NCBI GenBank assembly: GCA_035259145.1
Contig: DATFWQ010000127.1
Span: forward strand, 1 to 12,737
Reading direction: 5' to 3'
DNA: 12,737 nucleotides
From: CF-161 sp035259145
Lineage (GTDB): Bacteria > Chloroflexota > Dormibacteria > Dormibacterales > Dormibacteraceae
Part shown: piece after piece, positions 6,306 to 12,737 of the stretch
How positions within the stretch are numbered: position 1 is the stretch's first letter
How the letters are laid out: each line of letters begins with the position of its first letter
Translations under genes and position numbers: made by a program
Notes under the pieces: model-generated
The model's database searches: none
What the model was told of the DNA's origin: nothing
Seen by the model: only the letters and a program-made list of their open reading frames with translations

Positions 6306-6316
6306 GGCGAATGCAA
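6288..6316 (-). promoter_or_regulatory. Putative promoter of the RHH-Clp_N gene
   Basis: On the minus strand TTGCAT (6316-6311) and CAAAAT (6293-6288) are 17 bp apart. Initiation about seven bases after CAAAAT falls at 6281-6280, only a few bases before ATG 6278. This fits the absence of any Shine-Dalgarno and implies a leaderless transcript. The hexamers match consensus only partly (3/6 and 4/6). Confidence 0.4.
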
Positions 6317-6323
6317 TCCGAAG

Positions 6324-6353
6324 CTGACGCGGCTGCGTACCGAACGATAGGCT
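6324..6353 (+). promoter_or_regulatory. Putative promoter of the lipoprotein gene
   Basis: CTGACG (6324-6329) and TAGGCT (6348-6353) are 18 bp apart. Initiation near 6360 would leave a leader of about 20 bases carrying CTGGAG before GTG 6381. Pattern match only. Confidence 0.35.
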
Positions 6354-6380
6354 GGGCGCGTTGACGAGTTGCTGGAGTTT

Positions 6381-7577
6381 GTGAAACACCATCTCGCCGC
6401 CGCCGTCCTCGTGATAGTGGTCGCCACGGCCTGCGGCAGCGGACCCTCCAGCTCGAGCCATCCGGCCGCGCCTTCGGGCAGCCCGTCGCCGAGCGCAAGC
6501 AATGACACCTCCCGGCAGGAGCTCCTCTTTGCCGCCCTCGAGCCTGGGGGCGACGTGACGAGCCTACGGGACAACGCGGTGGCCATCGTCCGGCAGGATG
6601 GAACCGCCAGGGCCAAGGCCCGCTTCGATCCGCGCCAGCTGCCCAGGATCGGCCCCGCCCTCCCACTGCCGCAGCCGGAGGCCCGAGTCGCCGCGGGCAA
6701 GGTGTTCTTCGCAGACGGCGCAGGGGTGATTCGCTCTCTTTCGGCCGACGGCGCGATTGCCACCGTGACCACGATCCCCCTGAGCAGCGGCCAGCAGATG
6801 CTCTCTTTCGCTGTCAGCCCTGACGGCGGTCAGATCGTGGCAGCCGTCTTCAGCTTTCCCCCGGTTCGCAACCCGCCCCCCCAGAGCCCGATCGACAATC
6901 CGTACGGGCCTGGAGACTTCACCCTCCAGGAGTGGACCGCGAAAGCAGGCCAGGGCCCGACCTCGCTGGCCAGACGAAACTGGCCGCAGTCGGGCCCGCT
7001 GCCGCAGGACGTGCTCGAGATCGTGGGGTGGTCACAGGACGCCCCGCTTGCCACGATCGACAGTGAGCTGGGCACCAACCAGGGGAGTCAGGGCCGGGTC
7101 ATGTTCGGTCACGTTGCCGAGCTCGACACCGCCGGTCGGCCCGGCCCGCCGTTGGGTGGATACAGCTGCAGCCCCTGGTCTGTGCTGCGCGACGAGACCG
7201 TCCTCTGCAACGATGACAACGGCAACCTGCGCAGCTTCTCAGTGCGCTCGAAGAACGGCAGCGTGCGCTACCGATTCCAGTCCTCAGGCGATCAGCAGTA
7301 CCTGAACCTGAGCTTGTCCCCGGACGGCAGCCGGGTCGCCTACCTCGTCAGTGTCGGGAGTGGCAACCAATCGTTCGTGATCGACGGGGCCGGGAAGACC
7401 GTCAAGCTGCCGGCGACCTTCCGGCCTCAGGGCTGGCTCAACAGCACAACCCTGATAGGGGTGGTTCAGACGTTGCAGGGTGAGGGCGACATGGCCCTGG
7501 TCCGGTTGGAGCAGCCAACCCGGATGGAAGACCTCGGATTCCACGGCTTCTTCGCCGGAGTCGTACAGGGGAGCTAA
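6381..7577 (+). CDS. Lipoprotein with a probable beta-propeller (WD40/TolB-like) domain
   Basis: From GTG 6381 the protein has 398 residues. It begins MKHHLAAAVLVIVVATAC, a short basic N-region, a hydrophobic core and a lipidation cysteine at residue 18; Ala at -3 makes the lipobox slightly unusual. A Ser/Pro/Ala-rich tether follows (GSGPSSSSHPAAPSGSPSPS). The rest is strand-rich, with repeated propeller-type turns: FAVSPDGGQIVAAV, LSLSPDGSRVAYLV and the weaker AGVIRSLSADGAIATV and NLRSFSVRSKNGSVRYRF. The protein is expected on the outer face of the cytoplasmic membrane; no catalytic motif was found. A TTG at 6369 would add four residues (LEFV preceded by the start), but the GTG gives the more typical signal peptide. 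It is divergent from the RHH-Clp_N gene and 68 bp upstream of the ubiquitin-like/EspI-like ATPase, so it may share control with either. Confidence 0.75.
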   Translation: MKHHLAAAVLVIVVATACGSGPSSSSHPAAPSGSPSPSASNDTSRQELLFAALEPGGDVTSLRDNAVAIVRQDGTARAKARFDPRQLPRIGPALPLPQPEARVAAGKVFFADGAGVIRSLSADGAIATVTTIPLSSGQQMLSFAVSPDGGQIVAAVFSFPPVRNPPPQSPIDNPYGPGDFTLQEWTAKAGQGPTSLARRNWPQSGPLPQDVLEIVGWSQDAPLATIDSELGTNQGSQGRVMFGHVAELDTAGRPGPPLGGYSCSPWSVLRDETVLCNDDNGNLRSFSVRSKNGSVRYRFQSSGDQQYLNLSLSPDGSRVAYLVSVGSGNQSFVIDGAGKTVKLPATFRPQGWLNSTTLIGVVQTLQGEGDMALVRLEQPTRMEDLGFHGFFAGVVQGS

Positions 7578-7597
7578 TGAACCGCTGTCCAGGATGC

Positions 7598-7640
7598 TAT
7601 GCTCGCGGGCTGGACAAGGGAGGGTAGTTCCTGAGGGAAG
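7598..7640 (+). promoter_or_regulatory. Candidate -10 box and ribosome binding site before the Ubl-ATPase gene
   Basis: TATGCT at 7598-7603 is a good -10 hexamer, with no convincing -35 at the expected distance. GAGGGAAG at 7633-7640 lies five bases before ATG 7646. Together they suggest this gene can be transcribed apart from the lipoprotein gene, with a leader of about 36 bases. Confidence 0.4.
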
Positions 7641-7645
7641 CCCAC

Positions 7646-9007
7646 ATGGAAACCGTGTCCTCGGTGCTGGTCACCGTTCAAGGGCCCGACGAGCGCGTCG
7701 AGCTCCAGCTGCCGGCGCATCAGCCGATCGTGGAGCTGCTACCGCTGCTGGTGGAGGTTTGCTGCGGGGGACAGGTGATCGAGGGCACCGAGTGGGAGCT
7801 CGGCCTGCTTGGTGGTCTTGCCTTCGACGGCGCTCGCACCCTGCATGATGTGGGGGTCATGGACGGCTCGCGGCTCCATCTGAGAGACGCGGGGGCCCCT
7901 GTGCTCAACTACCTGACCGATGAGCCCTCGGGCGGTCCTGCCGACCCAGCGGAAGTGGACATGATGCTCGCCTCCGGCTGGGAGGAAAGCCTGCTGCCGC
8001 AAGAGCGCACCAGGCTGGTGCTGCCGCCGATTGTGTCAGTGCCGAATCGGCTTGTCCACGCCCTGCAAGGGGCGATCAGACGGGCCGGGACGCCGCCACG
8101 TGTACCAGCGATCCAGCCGCAGCTCGGGCAGATCGTCGACCCCACGAGCCTGACCATCCCCGGTTCACCTGACATGGTCGACCGGATCCGTGCCGCCTGG
8201 GGCTCGACCGACTACCTGAAGCGTCTGGACGAGACAATCGTCATGCCCCAGCTTCGGCGGTGCGCCACGATAGCGGTGATCTCTCCCAAGGGAGGGGTCG
8301 GTAAGACGACGACCACGACCCTGTTGGGCTCTCTGCTCGCCCTTCTGCGCCGCGATCGCATCGTGGCCATCGACACCAACCCCGACTTCGGCTCGCTCGG
8401 TCGCCAGCTTGCGCCTGAGCACGTCGTCTTCGTCGACGACCTGTATGAGGTGCTCGACGACCCCGAGTTGACCGTTACCACGCTTGACAACCACCTGGGC
8501 CGTGCCGCGCACGGGCTGATGGTCCTGCCGGCTCCGAGCGACCCCGTCCGTGCCGGCCGCCTCGACGCCGGAGTCTATGGGAAGGTGGTGCGGAGGCTGC
8601 AGCAGATGGTCGGCGTGATCGTCCTCGACACCGGGACCGGGTTGAATGAGCCGGCGGCGAGGGCGGCGCTGTCCACGGCTGATCAGGTGGTGCTGGTGTC
8701 GGACTCCGAGCTGGCCACGGCCAGCCTGGTCGCGGAGGCGGCCGCTCTGCTGAGGCAGGACAACCTGCCGCTCTGGCTGGTCATGAACAAGGCTGGCGTG
8801 CCGACCGAGCTCGATCTCCGTGCTTTCGGCGCGGTGATTCCGTACGCCAGAGGGTTGGTCGAGATCAGCTCCAACCTCCGGGCCGCTCGCCTGGTCGCCG
8901 CCGGGCGCTTCACGTGGCTCGATGCGCCGGGGAGCTGGAAACGCTCTGTGCGCGAGCTCGCGGCAGCCCTCGTCGCCGAGTGGCCGGACCTCGGGATCGC
9001 GGCTTAG
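7646..9007 (+). CDS. YukD/EccD-type ubiquitin-like domain fused to an EspI-like MinD/ParA ATPase
   Basis: 453 residues from ATG 7646. Residues 6-80 form a ubiquitin-like domain of the YukD/EsaB/EccD kind (VLVTVQGPDERVELQLPAHQ, AFDGARTLHDVGVMDGSRLH). A linker of about 120 residues follows, then a SIMIBI ATPase with the deviant Walker A KGGVGKTTT (215-223, signature lysine present). It continues with AIDTNPDFGSLG (241-252), Walker B VIVLDTGTGL (324-333) and VMNKAG (379-384). The stretch LKRLDETIVMPQLRRCATIA through the Walker A, and the ending WKRSVRELAAALVAEW, parallel the C-terminal ATPase of mycobacterial EspI (Rv3876), a modulator of ESX-1 type VII secretion, as I recall it. EspI has a proline-rich N-terminus instead of a ubiquitin fold. 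A role in energising, localising or regulating a type VII-like secretion system is inferred; no other T7SS gene is in this window. No membrane segment is seen, so it is probably cytoplasmic and membrane-associated. Confidence 0.82.
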   Translation: METVSSVLVTVQGPDERVELQLPAHQPIVELLPLLVEVCCGGQVIEGTEWELGLLGGLAFDGARTLHDVGVMDGSRLHLRDAGAPVLNYLTDEPSGGPADPAEVDMMLASGWEESLLPQERTRLVLPPIVSVPNRLVHALQGAIRRAGTPPRVPAIQPQLGQIVDPTSLTIPGSPDMVDRIRAAWGSTDYLKRLDETIVMPQLRRCATIAVISPKGGVGKTTTTTLLGSLLALLRRDRIVAIDTNPDFGSLGRQLAPEHVVFVDDLYEVLDDPELTVTTLDNHLGRAAHGLMVLPAPSDPVRAGRLDAGVYGKVVRRLQQMVGVIVLDTGTGLNEPAARAALSTADQVVLVSDSELATASLVAEAAALLRQDNLPLWLVMNKAGVPTELDLRAFGAVIPYARGLVEISSNLRAARLVAAGRFTWLDAPGSWKRSVRELAAALVAEWPDLGIAA

Positions 9008-9093
9008 CGCGGCGGTCCACCAGGGCGCGGGGACACGCATCGTTGATTCGAGACCGGTCGTCGCGCGATCGAGCAGGGCCCCCGTTCTCCACC

Positions 9094-9099
9094 TACGAT
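9094..9099 (+). promoter_or_regulatory. Candidate -10 box for a leaderless SARP transcript
   Basis: TACGAT fits TANNNT and ends 11 bases before GTG 9111, so the transcript would start within a few bases of the initiation codon. No Shine-Dalgarno and no clear -35 are present in the 103-bp gap after the ATPase gene. Confidence 0.4.
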
Positions 9100-9110
9100 C
9101 AACCTGTGCC

Positions 9111-12100
9111 GTGAGCAGTGGGAGCGCGACGACGCAGTTCGGCATCCTCGGCACCCTGGAGGTCTGGCGAGACGGCCGGCCCGTCGCGCTGCAGGGTCCG
9201 CGGGTGCGGCTGCTGCTCGCGCTGCTCCTGGTGAACGCAGGCCACCTCGTGGCGAGCGCCCGCCTCATCGATGGCCTGTGGGGCGAGGCGGCGCCCCCTC
9301 GCGCGGCGAACGCGCTGCAGGCCCTCGTGTCCCGGTTGCGTGCGGCCCTGGGACCTGGGCTTGTGGAGGCTCGCTCAGGCGGCTACCGACTCGCTGTGGC
9401 GCCGGAGGCCGTCGACGCTCTGCGCTTCGAGCGGCTTCTCGCCGAGGGGCGGGCGGCGCTGGCCGCCGGTGATCCGCGCCGGGCCGCCGAGCTGCTGAAG
9501 GCTGGACTGGCGCTCTGGCGCGGAGAACCGCTAGGGGACCTCGGATGGGCCGACGTTCTGCGCGCCGAGATGCTTCGCCTCGAGGAGCTCCGGCTGGACG
9601 CGTCCGGCGACCGGATCGAGGCGGAGCTCGCCGGCGGCTCTCACGCCGGTCTGGTTGCGGAGCTGGAAGCACTGGTCGCCGCCTACCCGCTGAACGAGCG
9701 TATTCGGGGCCTGCACATGCGCGCGCTCTACGCCTCCGGCCGCCAGGCCGACGCCCTGATTGCGTACGACCAGACGCGCACTCTCCTCCGAGAGGAGCTC
9801 GGCGCCGACCCGGCGCCAGAGCTGCAGCGCCTCCATATCGCCATACTCCGGCGAGACGCGAGTCTCGAGGGCGCGGCGGCCGCCCTACCCCCGACCAACC
9901 TGCGCGCTCAGCCGACCACCTTCGTCGGGCGTGAGGAGCTCCTGGAACGGCTCCGCGAACTCCTCGACCGATCGCGGCTTGTCACGCTGGTCGGCCCTGG
10001 CGGGGCGGGCAAGACCCGCCTGGCGGCCGAGCTGGCGGCCAGCGAGCGGTCCCGCTACGCCGACGGCGTCTGGATGGTCGAGCTGGCCCCGCTGAGCGAC
10101 CAGGCAGACCTCCCTCAATCCGTCCTTGCCGCCCTTGGCCTTCGCGAGCGCAGCCTGCTGGAGCGCGGCCGAGGCCCGGTGACCGAGCCGCTCGACGGGC
10201 TGCTAGGGGCGCTCGCCGGCCGCCGGCTGCTGATCGTGATGGACAACTGCGAGCACCTGGTGGAAGCGGCCGCCAGAATCGCCGACGCGATCGTGGGCCG
10301 CTGTCCGGCTGTGCGCATCCTGGCTACCAGCCGGGAGCCTCTGGTCGTGACCGGCGAGACGCTGTGCCCGGTACCGTCGCTCCGCCTGCCGCCCGAGGAC
10401 GTCGCCCCGGAGGATGCCGCCGGCTATGCCGCCGTGCGCCTCTTTCTCGACCGGGGCTCAGCGGCGCGTCCCGACTTCGCGCTCACGGCGCATACGGTGG
10501 CCGCCGTCGTTCAAATCTGCCGCCGCCTCGACGGGCTGCCGCTGGCGATAGAGCTGGCCGCCGCGCGCCTGCGGTCGCTGTCGGTCGCTCAGGTGGCTGA
10601 GCGTCTGGACGACCGCTTTGCCCTGCTCACCGGCGGCACTCGGACCGCCCTCGCGCGCCACCAGACGCTGCGCGCGGTGGTGGACTGGAGCTGGGAGCTG
10701 CTGGACGAGCCCGAGCGGGCCCTTCTGCGCCGGCTCTCGGTGTTCGCCGGCGGAGCGACGCTCGAGGCGGCTGAGCGGGCGTGCGCCGGGGTTGGCCTGG
10801 CGCGCGCCGGCATCCTCGACATCCTGGCCAGCCTTGTCGACAAGTCGCTCGTCGAGGCCGACGGCGTGCAGCGGGACGAGATGCGCTACCGGCTGCTGGA
10901 CACGGTGCGCGCTTACGGCGCAGAGCGGCTGCGCGAGGCCGGGGAGACGACGGCAGTCGGCCGGGCCCACGCAGAGTACTTCTGCGATCTGGCCGAGCGG
11001 GCAGAGCCGGAACTGCGGGCACGCAACCAGCTGACGTGGTTGGCCCGCCTGGACGCCGAGCACGACAACCTGCGGGCGGCGCTGCGGTGGGCCGTCGACA
11101 GCCGGGACACCGAGCTCGCCATGCGCCTGTTCGGAGCCCTGGCGTGGTACTGGTCGCTGCGCGGCCGGCTGCCCGAAGGCCGGTCCTGGCTGCGGTCGGT
11201 CATGGCGATGCCGGGTGAGGTGCCGGCCCTTGTCCGAGCCCGTGCCGACGTGATGGCCGGACTATGGTCCTGGGCCGTCGACTCTCCCGAGGCCGCCGTG
11301 GCTGCGGCGGGGCGCGCCCGCGCCCTCTACAAGCAGTCGGGTCAGCCGCCGCACCCGTTGCTGCTTGTCGTGGAGCCGCTGCTCGCCTTGCTCGACGACG
11401 ACGTGGACCGGGCGAGGGCCCTGGCGGACGCGGTGCTTGCCGACGCGGGCGCCGGCGAGGTGTCCCACGCCACTGCGCTGCTAATGATCGGCATCATCGA
11501 GTCCCTCCGGGGCGAGATGGACAACGCGGAGCGTGCGTCAGAGGAGGCGGTAGTCCGGTTTCGGGAGCTGGGTGAGCGCGCCGGCCTCGCTCAGGCGCTG
11601 GCGAGCCTGGCCGAGATCGCCGAGGCGCGTGGCGATCATCACCGAGCCCTGGCCGTGGCCGAGGAGGCGGTCGGCCTGGCACGCGAGCTTGGCGCCCCGA
11701 CCGAAATTCCCGTCCTGCTCGCGCAGGTGGGCTCGGCGCAGGTAATGACCGGCGAGGTCGAGCTGGGCCTCGCCACCGCAGAGGATGGGCTCCGGCTGGC
11801 GATGGAAGGGGGCATCCCGGACGTGGTGGCCCCCGCGTCTGTCGCGGTGGCCGCGCTGGCCCGCTCGCGGGGCGACCTGGCCCGGGCGCGGCAGCTGTAC
11901 GAGGAGGCGGCCAGGACGGCGCCCGAGCAGCTCGCGCCGATGAGGGCCAGGGCTCTGGTGGGGCTCGGCTTCGTCGCCGAGCTGGAAGGGGACCCGGAGC
12001 GTGCCGCGTCGCTCCACCGTCAGGCGGTGGAGGTCGTCCGTGCCGGCCCGACTCCCAGCATTCTCTGGAACCGCCTGGTGCTGGCGCAGGCGCTGACTGG

Positions 12101-12329
12101 GCTGGCCGCTGCGGCGGCTGCCCAGGGGAGCGCCGAGCGGGCCGCAGTCCTGCTCAGCGCAGCGAGCAGTCTGCGCGGCCCGGCTCCGCTGTCAACCGTG
12201 GAGCAGGGGGACATCGTCCGCGTCGAGGAAAGGGCGCGCCGGGACCTCGGGGCCCAGCGCTTCAAGCAGGCGCGCAACCGCGGTGCGGCCATGAGCCGGG
12301 AGGAGGTCCTGGCCTATCTGGATGATTGA
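9111..12329 (+). CDS. SARP/AfsR-type regulator: winged helix, BTAD, NB-ARC ATPase, TPR repeats
   Basis: A 1072-residue STAND-class transcriptional regulator. Residues 9-95 are an OmpR-like winged helix (FGILGTLEVWRDGRPVALQG, LLALLLVNAGHLVASARLID, SGGYRLAV). Residues 102-240 are the BTAD helical domain (FERLLAEGRAAL, ALYASGRQADALIAYDQTRT). An NB-ARC-like ATPase follows: FVGREELLERL, P-loop LVGPGGAGKTRLA (about 292-304), Walker B LLIVMDNCEH (about 370), ATSREPL (about 405) and GLPLAIELAAARL (about 476). The C-terminal third (about 700-1040) is alpha-helical TPR-like repeats. No LuxR helix-turn-helix or cyclase domain is present. Family members activate secondary-metabolite or stress genes from direct repeats when ATP and a ligand or partner bind; target and signal are unknown here. 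The open frame extends back to 8922, but the homology begins just after GTG 9111 and that extension overlaps the ATPase gene, so I start at 9111. It converges on the ABC-2 gene 11 bp away. Confidence 0.92.
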   Translation: MSSGSATTQFGILGTLEVWRDGRPVALQGPRVRLLLALLLVNAGHLVASARLIDGLWGEAAPPRAANALQALVSRLRAALGPGLVEARSGGYRLAVAPEAVDALRFERLLAEGRAALAAGDPRRAAELLKAGLALWRGEPLGDLGWADVLRAEMLRLEELRLDASGDRIEAELAGGSHAGLVAELEALVAAYPLNERIRGLHMRALYASGRQADALIAYDQTRTLLREELGADPAPELQRLHIAILRRDASLEGAAAALPPTNLRAQPTTFVGREELLERLRELLDRSRLVTLVGPGGAGKTRLAAELAASERSRYADGVWMVELAPLSDQADLPQSVLAALGLRERSLLERGRGPVTEPLDGLLGALAGRRLLIVMDNCEHLVEAAARIADAIVGRCPAVRILATSREPLVVTGETLCPVPSLRLPPEDVAPEDAAGYAAVRLFLDRGSAARPDFALTAHTVAAVVQICRRLDGLPLAIELAAARLRSLSVAQVAERLDDRFALLTGGTRTALARHQTLRAVVDWSWELLDEPERALLRRLSVFAGGATLEAAERACAGVGLARAGILDILASLVDKSLVEADGVQRDEMRYRLLDTVRAYGAERLREAGETTAVGRAHAEYFCDLAERAEPELRARNQLTWLARLDAEHDNLRAALRWAVDSRDTELAMRLFGALAWYWSLRGRLPEGRSWLRSVMAMPGEVPALVRARADVMAGLWSWAVDSPEAAVAAAGRARALYKQSGQPPHPLLLVVEPLLALLDDDVDRARALADAVLADAGAGEVSHATALLMIGIIESLRGEMDNAERASEEAVVRFRELGERAGLAQALASLAEIAEARGDHHRALAVAEEAVGLARELGAPTEIPVLLAQVGSAQVMTGEVELGLATAEDGLRLAMEGGIPDVVAPASVAVAALARSRGDLARARQLYEEAARTAPEQLAPMRARALVGLGFVAELEGDPERAASLHRQAVEVVRAGPTPSILWNRLVLAQALTGLAAAAAAQGSAERAAVLLSAASSLRGPAPLSTVEQGDIVRVEERARRDLGAQRFKQARNRGAAMSREEVLAYLDD

Positions 12330-12340
12330 TCCCGGGGCGC

Positions 12341-12737
12341 TCAGACCCGCCGTCGGTAGACGGTCACCGACAGCGGGGCGAACACGGCCACCACGGCCAC
12401 CGACCAGACCAGCAGCTTGAGCGCCGGCTCGAGCACCTGGCCGCCCACCAGCAGGCCGCGCACGGTGTCGGAGAGCAGCGAGATCGGGCTGATGCCCGCC
12501 CAGGCCTGCAGCCATCCGGGCATGGTTCTCGTGGGCACGAAGATCGAGCTCGCGAACGTGAGCGGGAAGACGACCAGGGTGGCCGCGACCTGCACGCCGG
12601 CCGGGCTCTTCATCAGCAGGCCCAGCAGGATCATGATCCAGCAGAAAGCGAGTGCGAATCCCACCATCACGGCGGCAGCCGCCAGCGTTTGTGGGAGCCC
12701 GGTCTCGACGTGGAAGCCGAGCATCATCCCGAAACCG
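12341..12737 (-). CDS. C-terminal part of a DrrB-like ABC-2 transporter permease, cut by the window edge
   Basis: About 131 residues are visible, ending at TGA 12343-12341; the start lies beyond base 12737 (the frame runs on upstream as GFGMMLGF). Membrane helices alternate with the ABC-2 signature: GVQVAATLVVFPLTFASSIF, VPTRTMPGWLQAWAGISPIS and LLSDTVRGLLVGG, then a last helix (LLVWSVAVVAVFAPLSVTVY) and a basic RRRV tail. This is the pattern of permeases in the daunorubicin-resistance (DrrAB) efflux group, which export drugs or lipids with a separate ATPase subunit, here expected upstream off the right edge. The neighbouring SARP is convergent, not in the same operon. Substrate unknown. Confidence 0.88.
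   Translation of the reverse strand, partial: GFGMMLGFHVETGLPQTLAAAAVMVGFALAFCWIMILLGLLMKSPAGVQVAATLVVFPLTFASSIFVPTRTMPGWLQAWAGISPISLLSDTVRGLLVGGQVLEPALKLLVWSVAVVAVFAPLSVTVYRRRV

Noticed and set aside
8922..9110. N-terminal extension of the SARP gene back to 8922
   Set aside because: It overlaps the ATPase gene in another frame and encodes low-complexity residues. Conserved winged-helix sequence begins just after GTG 9111, which has a -10-like box upstream.
8165..9268. 367-codon minus-strand open frame opposite the Ubl-ATPase gene
   Set aside because: It lies entirely antisense to a gene with clear Walker motifs, and its own translation resembles no domain.
1..12737. CRISPR array, tRNA, rRNA, riboswitch or insertion sequence
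   Set aside because: No regularly spaced short repeats, no cloverleaf or rRNA signature, and no transposase reading frame were seen. The only repeated unit is the two-copy element around the DUF559 gene.

Overview
This is a GC-rich (visibly about 70%) chromosomal window from a free-living, actinomycete-like bacterium. Four features point that way: a SARP/AfsR regulator with an NB-ARC ATPase, an ATPase resembling the mycobacterial ESX protein EspI with a YukD/EccD-type ubiquitin fold, an ABC-2 permease of the DrrB type, and several starts that look leaderless with a TANNNT -10 box just upstream. Actinomycetota is the first guess. A deep GC-rich lineage such as Dormibacterota or Chloroflexota cannot be excluded from sequence alone.

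Left part (1-1080). The N-terminal end of what is probably an ABC exporter runs off the left edge on the minus strand. Next comes a minus-strand gene with an AbiEi-like N-terminal half and a DUF559 (Vsr-like, PD-(D/E)XK) nuclease half, split by a frameshift near 700-710. It sits between two similar direct repeats, each built of two TTTCCGGAAA-centred palindromes about 41-42 bp apart, so gene and repeats look like one cassette.

Metabolic and RNA-modification part (1081-4042). A plus-strand Ldh2-type NAD(P)-dependent oxidoreductase converges on a minus-strand pair: a nucleoside phosphorylase followed 2 bp later by a THUMP-type RNA guanine-N2 methyltransferase.

Regulatory and envelope part (4226-9007). 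An ECF sigma factor overlaps by 3 bp, after a strong GGAGGAG site, a TTG-initiated single-pass membrane protein that is probably its anti-sigma partner, although it lacks the usual zinc motif. Facing it is an unusual protein joining a ribbon-helix-helix-like segment to two ClpC-type Clp_N repeats without any AAA+ motor. A perfect 20-bp palindrome covers the likely -10 box of that gene. Running the other way from the same control region are a lipoprotein with a probable beta-propeller fold and then the ubiquitin-like/EspI-like ATPase fusion. The inference is a locally controlled envelope or secretion-linked module. No WXG100 protein or Ecc core gene lies inside the window.

Right part (9111-12737). 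A 1072-residue SARP-BTAD-NB-ARC-TPR regulator with a likely leaderless start converges, 11 bp away, on a minus-strand DrrB-like ABC-2 permease that continues beyond the right edge.

No rRNA, tRNA, CRISPR array or transposase was recognised. Genes are tightly packed. No stretch over 300 bases lacks a gene once the broken DUF559 gene is counted; the longest gap is the 183-bp divergent region 4043-4225.
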